23,688 nt of DNA from Bacteroidales bacterium UBA755 (lineage in GTDB: Bacteria > Bacteroidota > Bacteroidia > Bacteroidales > UBA932): contig DBKH01000078.1 in assembly GCA_002297815.1 (NCBI GenBank), forward strand, positions 1-23,688. The letters run 5' to 3'. Of this stretch, positions 1-6,350 are shown piece by piece. Numbering within the stretch: the stretch's first letter is position 1; every line of letters starts with the position of its first letter. The translations under genes and the position numbers were made by a program. Under the pieces are notes generated by a model. It was not told where the DNA came from, did not search any database, and saw only the letters and a program-made list of their open reading frames with translations.

Positions 1-7
1 GTTCGAC

Positions 8-52
8 CGCTTCTTCCAAGGAAGATAGCGGTGCTATCTGACTGAAGAAGCG
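8..52. other. Nested inverted repeat (compound hairpin) at window edge
   Basis: The outer arms CGCTTCTTC (8-16) and GAAGAAGCG (44-52) are perfectly complementary. Between them AGATAGC (23-29) and GCTATCT (33-39) form a second perfect 7-bp stem with a three-base GGT loop. No T-run follows, so it is not a classical intrinsic terminator. No gene can be supported in bases 1-130; short open frames ending at 28, 41 and 45 could be tails of an upstream gene, but none is recognisable. It could be the 3' end of an upstream transcript or a dispersed palindromic element. Confidence 0.5.
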
Positions 53-130
53 GGAAGAAAATGAAGATTTTATCACCTCAAAGAACATTTCAAATAAATC
101 AAAACAGCTTCTTAGTTAGTTGTATAAAAT

Positions 131-1081
131 ATGAACTTAAAAGGAAAAACCGTGCTTATCACCGGAGGAGCCTCCGGGATAGGCAAGATTATGGGGAGCA
201 TCTGCCTGGAGAAAGGTGTGGCCAATCTGGTGATCTGGGATGTCAATCCCGACAACATCAGAAGGACGGAAATCGAACTTTCTGGAATACCAGGCAGTGG
301 AGCCAATCGAACAGATGCAAACAACGCGGACAGTCCGCAAACACTGGGCAGCGGCAATAAGGACAGAATCCATTCCTATCAGGTAAACTGCGCGGATGCA
401 GATGCCGTTGCGGAGACCTATTCAAAGGTCATCAACGAGGTAGGGCAGGTGGACGTTCTTATTAACTGTGCTGGTGTTGTCAGAGGCAACAACACATTCG
501 ACAAGCAGACTGTAAAGGACATCAACCTGACGATGGACATCAACGCGACCGCCCCAATGTTGGTGGCGTTACAGGTACTTCCGGATATGATAAAGAGGAA
601 TAGCGGCTGCATCTGTACGATAGCATCTGCAGCTGGAATGCTCGGAGTTCCTAAGATGTCTGTCTATTGCGCAAGCAAATGGGCGGTGATCGGTTGGACG
701 GAGTCTATGAGGATTGAACTTAAACTTGCGAAAAGCAAGGTCAAGGTTATGTCCGTGGCTCCGTACTTCATCAACACGGGGATGTTCGATGGAGTGCAAT
801 CCAAAATATTCCCTATCCTAAAGCCGGATGCTGTGGCAAGAAAGGTCATCAAAGCCATCGAGAAGGGCAAAAGCTTCAAGGGAATACCGTTCCCGTACCA
901 CTTCATCAGGTTTTGGCAAGGGATATTGCCGCTCGCGGTCTTCGACTTCATCTTTGGCAAATGCTTCGGAGTCTATAGCGTAATGGATCACTTCACAGGA
1001 CGCAGGAATATTCAGAAAGAGGCTCTGAATATCAAGGGGAAATCACTATCTTTGAGGCGAGATATTCATAAAGCATCATGA
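131..1081 (+). CDS. SDR-family oxidoreductase, SDR16C-like
   Basis: A classical short-chain dehydrogenase of 316 residues. Visible are the Rossmann glycine motif TGGASGIG (11-18), NCAG (112-115), catalytic Ser166, and the YxxxK pair Tyr179/Lys183. The stretch APYFINTGMFDG (about 210-221) and the roughly 90-residue C-terminal tail with a hydrophobic segment resemble the RDH10/HSD17B11 (SDR16C) group, which oxidises or reduces lipophilic alcohols and aldehydes at membranes; the lipid substrate is inference. Odd feature: residues about 51-80 form a Gly/Asn/Ser-rich insertion between the second and third Rossmann strands that most SDRs lack. The stop overlaps the start of the aldehyde dehydrogenase by four bases (ATGA), so the two are almost surely co-translated and may act in sequence. 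No clear Bacteroidales promoter box was found upstream. Confidence 0.88.
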   Translation: MNLKGKTVLITGGASGIGKIMGSICLEKGVANLVIWDVNPDNIRRTEIELSGIPGSGANRTDANNADSPQTLGSGNKDRIHSYQVNCADADAVAETYSKVINEVGQVDVLINCAGVVRGNNTFDKQTVKDINLTMDINATAPMLVALQVLPDMIKRNSGCICTIASAAGMLGVPKMSVYCASKWAVIGWTESMRIELKLAKSKVKVMSVAPYFINTGMFDGVQSKIFPILKPDAVARKVIKAIEKGKSFKGIPFPYHFIRFWQGILPLAVFDFIFGKCFGVYSVMDHFTGRRNIQKEALNIKGKSLSLRRDIHKAS

Positions 1082-2454
1082 TGTTGGAAAATACTTCGGT
1101 TGAGAGGATAAAGGAGATCAGGGGGCGGCAGGAACGCTTTTTCAGGAGCGGGGCCACCCTTGATGTGAAATGGCGGTTGGAGCGGCTCAAGGCGTTCGAG
1201 GCGGCTGTGCGCAAATGGGAGAAGCCGCTGTGCGAGGCCCTGTGGACGGACCTGCACAAGTCCTACGAGGAGGCTTATCTGACAGAGGTCAGCATACTTC
1301 TCGGAGAGATACGCAGCCATATTCATAACATCAGGAAATGGAGCAGGCCGCAGAGGGTCCCCACTCCGCTGAAGATGTTTCCGTCACGAAGCAGTATCAT
1401 CAGCGAGCCGCTTGGCACAGCGCTGATCATCTCACCGTGGAACTACCCAGTGCAACTGCTTCTTACTCCGCTCGTCGGGGCCATCTCTTCCGGTTGCACA
1501 GCGGTGCTAAAGCCATCGCCTTACGTCCCGAACGTCTCCAGAGTCACCCAACAGATGATCGAGGACACTTTCAGCGATGAATATGTCACCGTCGTCCAAG
1601 GAGACCGCAACGTCAATTCAGCTCTGCTGGAGGAACGTTGGGATCTGATCTTCTTCACAGGAAGTCCTGCGCTAGGCAGGATCGTGATGGGAGCCGCAGC
1701 GAAGAACCTCACGCCTGTAGTACTTGAACTCGGTGGAAAAAGTCCGTGCATCGTGGACAAGGACGCTGACATCAAGGTGGCAGCGAAACGCATTGCTTGG
1801 GGGAAGAGCCTCAACGCTGGGCAGACCTGTATAGCTCCGGACTATCTGATGCTTCACGAGGACATCAAGGACTCGTTTCTTAAAGAATTGGGAATCAATT
1901 TCAAGGCTCTCCTTGGAGAGAATCCTCAGGAGACAGAACACTTTGTCAGAATCGTCAACGACAAGGCATTCGAGAGACTACAAGGCTACCTTAAGGACGG
2001 ACAAATCGCTTTCGGTGGACGCACGGACCGCAGCGACAGGTATTTTGAACCGACGGTGCTGGATGGAGTCTCCTCAGACTCAGCGGTGATGCGGGAAGAG
2101 ATCTTCGGTCCGATCTTTCCAGTGCAGACTTTCAAAGACATCGACGAGGTGATCTCATTCGTCACATCAAGGGAGAAGCCGCTGGCTCTGTACTATTTCG
2201 GAAGCCAAGGGGAGCACGTCCTGAAGTACACTTCCTCTGGCGGAGCATGCATCAACGACACGATAATGCACATCGCCAACGAGAATGTTCCGTTCGGAGG
2301 GGTCGGGAACTCAGGGCTTGGCAGCTACCACAGCAAACGAAGCTTCGACGCGTTCACGCACTACCGGTCCGTGGTATCGACACCTACGTGGCTCGACCTC
2401 CCGTTCAGGTACATGCCGTACAAGTTTTTCAAGGTTGTTAAACGACTGCTTTAA
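1078..2454 (+). CDS. Aldehyde dehydrogenase, ALDH3-like (fatty or aryl aldehyde type)
   Basis: NAD(P)-dependent oxidation of an aldehyde to a carboxylate. At 458 residues it has the short length of the ALDH3 class rather than the roughly 500 of ALDH1/2. Conserved elements: SPWNYP with Asn122, LKPSPY (144-149), FTGSPALG (193-200), general base Glu217 in LELGG, nucleophile Cys251 in GQTCIAP, and the EEIFGPI block. The end is basic and hydrophobic (PFRYMPYKFFKVVKRLL), which would suit membrane association. It starts inside the stop of the SDR. With that neighbour it could complete a two-step alcohol-to-acid oxidation, plausibly of a fatty or isoprenoid alcohol; the substrate is not shown by the sequence. 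A second ATG directly follows the first, so the start is uncertain by one codon. Confidence 0.9.
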   Translation: MMLENTSVERIKEIRGRQERFFRSGATLDVKWRLERLKAFEAAVRKWEKPLCEALWTDLHKSYEEAYLTEVSILLGEIRSHIHNIRKWSRPQRVPTPLKMFPSRSSIISEPLGTALIISPWNYPVQLLLTPLVGAISSGCTAVLKPSPYVPNVSRVTQQMIEDTFSDEYVTVVQGDRNVNSALLEERWDLIFFTGSPALGRIVMGAAAKNLTPVVLELGGKSPCIVDKDADIKVAAKRIAWGKSLNAGQTCIAPDYLMLHEDIKDSFLKELGINFKALLGENPQETEHFVRIVNDKAFERLQGYLKDGQIAFGGRTDRSDRYFEPTVLDGVSSDSAVMREEIFGPIFPVQTFKDIDEVISFVTSREKPLALYYFGSQGEHVLKYTSSGGACINDTIMHIANENVPFGGVGNSGLGSYHSKRSFDAFTHYRSVVSTPTWLDLPFRYMPYKFFKVVKRLL

Positions 2455-2462
2455 ACCATTAA

Positions 2463-2513
2463 AGCAATATCTTGTCAAATGAAGAATAAGAATTTCATAA
2501 GACTAATATTGCT
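2463..2513 (+). promoter_or_regulatory. Inverted repeat in the leader of the GT2 gene
   Basis: AGCAATAT (2463-2470) and ATATTGCT (2506-2513) are perfect inverted copies separated by 35 bases, the second ending three bases before the ATG at 2517. They could form an RNA stem covering the start region or serve as a protein-binding pair. No TAnnTTTG box or Shine-Dalgarno sequence is visible in this 62-base gap, so the downstream genes may depend on read-through from the SDR/ALDH pair. Function is a guess. Confidence 0.35.
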
Positions 2514-2516
2514 CTC

Positions 2517-3260
2517 ATGAACAGAACATCTGAATATTCCCTTACGGTCGTGGTTCCGGTCTTCAATGAGGAGGACAACATCCACAATCTGGAAAAGGCT
2601 CTGTCTGAGTTCATTCCGCATAGCAAAGTACCTACTTGTGCGCTGTTTGTGGACGATGGTTCGAAGGATGGCAGCCTGAAACTGATCCAAGAGGTATGCT
2701 CCCGGAACAATGACATATTCTACATCAGTTTCAGGAAAAACGCTGGCCTCAGCGCAGCCATAAAGGCAGGATTTGACTATGCTTTTTCTGAATATGTCGG
2801 CTACATGGACGCTGACCTTCAGACCACTCCCGATGACTTCAATCTCTTGCTGGACGGAATGAAAGACCACACCTTGATGACCGGCTACAGGGCGAACCGC
2901 AAGGACACAGCGTTCAAGCGGATCCAGTCCAAAATAGCCAACGGATTTAGGAATATGATGACTCACGATGGGGCAAAAGACACCGGTTGTCCTCTCAAAA
3001 TCATCCGCACGGATGCAGCGAAGAAGATTCCGATGTTCAAAGGGATGCACCGGTTTCTGCCGGCCCTGATTCTGCTTCAAGATGGCGGCAGTTTCGGTCA
3101 GGTGCCTGTTAGGCATTTCCCGCGCACCGCGGGGACATCCAAATTCCATCTCTGGAACAGGCTCTGGGGACCGTTCGCGGACTGCTTCGCCTACCGTTGG
3201 ATGAAGCCACGATACATCAATTATTCAGTCGGCAAAAGCAATGTCGCTGAACGGAACTAA
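2517..3260 (+). CDS. Glycosyltransferase family 2, DPM1/ArnC-like
   Basis: Predicted to transfer a sugar from a nucleotide donor to a polyprenyl phosphate on the cytoplasmic face of the inner membrane. The 247-residue GT-A domain shows VVVPVFNEEDNI near the N terminus, LFVDDGSKDGS (about 43-53), NAGLSAAIKAGFDYA, and MDADLQTTP with the DxD metal site (about residues 98-106). It lacks the two C-terminal membrane helices of ArnC/GtrB and so is closer in size to soluble DPM1-type synthases. It lies 11 bases before the LAB_N gene, which overlaps a GT39 gene. The three together look like a synthase, membrane partner and polyprenyl-sugar-using transferase set. The exact sugar cannot be told. Confidence 0.88.
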   Translation: MNRTSEYSLTVVVPVFNEEDNIHNLEKALSEFIPHSKVPTCALFVDDGSKDGSLKLIQEVCSRNNDIFYISFRKNAGLSAAIKAGFDYAFSEYVGYMDADLQTTPDDFNLLLDGMKDHTLMTGYRANRKDTAFKRIQSKIANGFRNMMTHDGAKDTGCPLKIIRTDAAKKIPMFKGMHRFLPALILLQDGGSFGQVPVRHFPRTAGTSKFHLWNRLWGPFADCFAYRWMKPRYINYSVGKSNVAERN

Positions 3261-3271
3261 TCTTCAGGAAT

Positions 3272-3922
3272 ATGTTTGAAAACATTCCCACCTGGCTTAC
3301 CCTCACACTTGGATTCTCGGCTCAGACATTCTTCGGACTGAGGACCGCGCTCCAGTGGCTGAAATCCGAGATGGCGCACAAATCAGTCTCCCCTATTTCG
3401 TACTGGATATTCAGTGTGATAGGAGCGTGTCTGATGTTCATCTACGGAGTCCTGAGGAATGACTTTTCCATCATCCTCGGCCAGTTCATAGCCTATTTCA
3501 TCTATCTTTGGAACCTGTACGCCAACGGGATATGGGGCAGGATGAGGACTTTGACTAAGATTCTGCTGCCAGCGCTTCCGTTTGTCGCGGCACTGCTCCT
3601 TCTGAAAGATGCTCAGGAATATTCACAAAACTTTTTCCGCAACAGCGACATTCCACTTTGGCTCGTGGTGTTTGGTTCGACAGGCCAGTTGATGTTTACT
3701 CTTCGCTTTATCTACCAGTTCATCTACTCCCACCGCAGGCACATGTCGGTGCTGCCGGCAGGCTTCTGGCTCATCAGCATTGTCGGATCCGGAATGATCA
3801 TCATTTATGGAATCATCCGTCTTGACCCTGTGCTGATCCTCGGTCAGGTGTTCGGTTTTGTGGTTTACATACGGAATCTGGTCTTAGGGCCAGGCAAAAA
3901 AGAAGCTCCAGATGCGAAATAA
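3272..3922 (+). CDS. Tandem LAB_N (lipid A biosynthesis N-terminal-like) membrane protein
   Basis: A 216-residue integral membrane protein made of two related modules (about 14-85 and 134-206). Each carries the pattern P-x-(Y/F)-W-x-x-S, then YG-x-x-R-x-D, then LGQ followed by Y-x-x-NL. These match the LAB_N family found at the N terminus of some LpxB proteins and next to DPM1-like transferases. A lone hydrophobic helix (about 97-112) joins the modules, giving an apparent 3+1+3 layout like SWEET transporters; as I recall, LAB_N is grouped with the PQ-loop/MtN3 clan. Biochemical function of the family is unsettled. A role in moving or presenting polyprenyl-phosphate sugar is inference. It overlaps the next gene by 11 bases, so the two are translationally linked. 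Confidence 0.85.
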   Translation: MFENIPTWLTLTLGFSAQTFFGLRTALQWLKSEMAHKSVSPISYWIFSVIGACLMFIYGVLRNDFSIILGQFIAYFIYLWNLYANGIWGRMRTLTKILLPALPFVAALLLLKDAQEYSQNFFRNSDIPLWLVVFGSTGQLMFTLRFIYQFIYSHRRHMSVLPAGFWLISIVGSGMIIIYGIIRLDPVLILGQVFGFVVYIRNLVLGPGKKEAPDAK

Positions 3923-5660
3923 CAGTCTTAAGACAGGTCAAGGCAACATATTCACCCGCCACCCCTTGATGGCGGTTTTCGCTTTCACATTCGTTTGCCT
4001 ATTCCCGATGATGATGACGAGGGATTTCACTCCTTCCAACGAGCTGAGATACCTCAGCATAGCGGACGAAGCCATCGCGGACGGGCATATATTCGCATTT
4101 TACAACCACGGCATTCCTTACGCAGACAAACCACCGCTCTATTTCTGGATTGTGATGCTGTGCAGGCTGCTGTTCGGCCAACACAGTTGCCTCGCGCTTT
4201 CGATGTTCTCGCTGATTCCAGCGTTCGGCATCGTTGGGATCATGGACAAATGGGTGATGAAAGGCAAGCCGGTGATGGACAGGATGGCGCTGGCTGGAAT
4301 GACACTGACGTGCGTGATGTTCCTCGGAACGATGATTGTCCTGAGGATGGACATGCTGATGTGCCTGTTCATCGTGCTGGCACTATGGACGTTCTATAGG
4401 ATGTACACCGGGGAAGGCACCCGGAAATCGGACTCAGTGATGCTTCCAGTCTGGATATTCCTCGCCCTTTTCACAAAGGGGCCTGTGGGGCTTCTGATGC
4501 CGCCGCTGGCAATCGCCGTATTCCTTGCCGTTAAACGGGACTGGAAAGGATTCGGTAAGTACCTGGGGCTCAAGACTTGGGGCATCATCGCTGGGTTTGC
4601 CGCCATTTGGTTGTCCTGCGTGTGGTTCGAGGGAGGCGCTGAGTACATCGACAACCTGCTGGTCAAGCAGACAGTTGGTCGAGCTGTAAACGCCTTCACC
4701 CATGCCAAGCCGTTCTGGTTCTATCTCGTGACGATTGTCTGGTGTCTGGCACCGTACTGCCTGCTGCTAGTCGGATGTTTTGTCGCGTCTCTGTTGCCTG
4801 CAAGGAGAACCAACCTTTCGCACACCCCGAACATGACAGAGGGCGCAAAGACAGACATTGCCCAGCGCGTAAAGGAATATGTGTCCGCGCGTTCCGACTT
4901 GGAAGTTTTGTTTCTCTGCACAATCATCAGCACAGTGGCGATGCTGTCCTCGTTCAGTTCCAAACTTCCTATCTACCTTGTGCCGGTCTTCCCGTTCTGC
5001 GTGTATCTCTTCCCGATTGTGCTCGACCGCATCGGGGAGCGATGGTGGATGAGATGGTCTGTCGGAATATTCTCGTTCATATTCACTATCATCGGTTTAG
5101 CCGCGCTTCTAATTCTCTCCGGGACAATCCGCATCCCCACTGTGGAGATCCTTTTAATTGAATATCCTTTCGCACGCGAGACCCCGATTATCAACGGCAT
5201 CATCCTTCTGACATTGGCGAATATTCTAGGAATATGCTTCCTCGTCAAACGTAAAGCCTGGAATATTCCCACCCTGCTGATTGGCGCCAGCCTATTCCTC
5301 GCTGTCTTCTCCGCCTCGGCTGTCATCAAGGACATCAATCCGTACATCGGCTACGGAGCGATTTGCGCCAAAGTTCCGGAAGGCACCAACGTGGCGACAG
5401 TTTTCCTGCACAGACCAGAGAACATCGACGCCTACATCGACCGCCAGATCACCGACTACGGCAAAGATCCGGGCCGCCTTGTCAAAGACGCACTCGCTTC
5501 CGGCAAGCCGCTAACAATCATCACTACCACCTCCAAGCTGGAGAAAACTCCAGAGCTCCAGCAACTCTTCCGTCGTGGCACCGTGCTCTACGCTGGTCCT
5601 TACTGCTTGATGACAGTCCACCCGGATAAGGCATCGGACGGAACGCGACTCAACCAGTAG
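3912..5660 (+). CDS. Glycosyltransferase family 39 (ArnT/PMT-like)
   Basis: A 582-residue polytopic membrane protein of the family that moves sugar from polyprenyl-phosphate donors onto lipid A or proteins on the periplasmic side. The family signature is in the first periplasmic loop: TPSNELRYLSIADE followed by an ADKPPLYFWI segment, with the acidic residue of NELRY in the place of the catalytic Asp/Glu. About ten to eleven hydrophobic helices and a soluble C-terminal region (from about 480) are seen. It begins within the last 11 bases of the LAB_N gene. With the GT2 upstream this is the standard donor-synthase plus transferase arrangement for envelope decoration. Acceptor (lipid A, other lipid or protein) and sugar are unknown. 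Confidence 0.87.
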   Translation: MRNNSLKTGQGNIFTRHPLMAVFAFTFVCLFPMMMTRDFTPSNELRYLSIADEAIADGHIFAFYNHGIPYADKPPLYFWIVMLCRLLFGQHSCLALSMFSLIPAFGIVGIMDKWVMKGKPVMDRMALAGMTLTCVMFLGTMIVLRMDMLMCLFIVLALWTFYRMYTGEGTRKSDSVMLPVWIFLALFTKGPVGLLMPPLAIAVFLAVKRDWKGFGKYLGLKTWGIIAGFAAIWLSCVWFEGGAEYIDNLLVKQTVGRAVNAFTHAKPFWFYLVTIVWCLAPYCLLLVGCFVASLLPARRTNLSHTPNMTEGAKTDIAQRVKEYVSARSDLEVLFLCTIISTVAMLSSFSSKLPIYLVPVFPFCVYLFPIVLDRIGERWWMRWSVGIFSFIFTIIGLAALLILSGTIRIPTVEILLIEYPFARETPIINGIILLTLANILGICFLVKRKAWNIPTLLIGASLFLAVFSASAVIKDINPYIGYGAICAKVPEGTNVATVFLHRPENIDAYIDRQITDYGKDPGRLVKDALASGKPLTIITTTSKLEKTPELQQLFRRGTVLYAGPYCLMTVHPDKASDGTRLNQ

Positions 5661-5729
5661 CAATATCAGGCATCATATTTGCAAATTACTGACTGTCCAA
5701 TAATTACAATAACATTAAAACCTAAAATC

Positions 5730-6263
5730 ATGCAAAGTATCCTAAAATTGTTGGCAGTGATGTCCGCATCAGCATTGATCCCTATGTCCCTGCACGCAGG
5801 CAACATCGACAACACCCCCGTTGCCAAGCTTGACATTTCACGCTATCTCGGAACCTGGTACGAAATCGCCAGGTACGACCACTCATTTGAAAGAGGAATG
5901 ACCGATGTCCGCGCTGAATATGTTCTCCGCGATGACGGAAAAATTGACGTCATCAACTCCGGATGGATAGACGGAAAGTCCAAGACAGCACACGGCAAGG
6001 CAAAACAGCCAGACCCAGAAACAGATCCCGCTCTGTTGAGAGTGTCCTTCTTCATGTTCTTCTATTCCGACTACAGAATTCTGATGATTGACGATGACTA
6101 CACCACGGCCCTCGTGGGAAGTTCAAGCGACAGTTACCTTTGGATTCTGTCCCGCACCCCAAACCCCTCCCAAGAGACCATCAACAAGTACGTCGCTGAA
6201 GCCAGGTACCGTGGCTACGACACCACCCGCCTCATCAAGGTGCCGCAAGGCCGCAATCGTTAG
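5730..6263 (+). CDS. blc: Periplasmic lipocalin, Blc-like
   Basis: Small beta-barrel that binds fatty acids or lysophospholipids. After a signal peptide (about residues 1-23, ending SLHAG) the mature protein begins with the lipocalin signature GTWYEIARYDHSFERGM. The later YRILMIDDDYTTALVG and YLWILSRTP segments match the second and third conserved regions of bacterial lipocalins. The chosen ATG at 5730 starts directly at the signal peptide (MQSILKLL); the frame stays open upstream to a TTG at 5679, giving a non-signal-like extension. Unlike E. coli Blc there is no lipobox Cys, so a soluble periplasmic form is predicted. It lies 69 bases after the GT39 gene; CATATTTG at 5674-5681 is one base off the -7 consensus. 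A terminator follows. Confidence 0.88.
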   Translation: MQSILKLLAVMSASALIPMSLHAGNIDNTPVAKLDISRYLGTWYEIARYDHSFERGMTDVRAEYVLRDDGKIDVINSGWIDGKSKTAHGKAKQPDPETDPALLRVSFFMFFYSDYRILMIDDDYTTALVGSSSDSYLWILSRTPNPSQETINKYVAEARYRGYDTTRLIKVPQGRNR

Positions 6264-6300
6264 TGAAGGGAAGGATTAAAATCAAACATTCAAAAACAAA

Positions 6301-6329
6301 GACGCTCCCGGACTGATTCCTGGAGCGTC
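6301..6329. terminator. Bidirectional intrinsic terminator
   Basis: GACGCTCC (6301-6308) and GGAGCGTC (6322-6329) form a perfect 8-bp GC-rich stem around a 13-base loop. AAA precedes and TTT follows, extending the stem by three A-T pairs and leaving short U-tracts in both directions. It sits between the convergent ends of the lipocalin (+) and the BACON lipoprotein (-) and would end both transcription units. Confidence 0.85.
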
Positions 6330-6350
6330 TTTCCGATATCATACGGAAGC

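Noticed and set aside
61..360. 99-codon frame overlapping the SDR start
   Set aside because: It is out of frame with the conserved SDR; its Arg/Gln-rich product has no family features.
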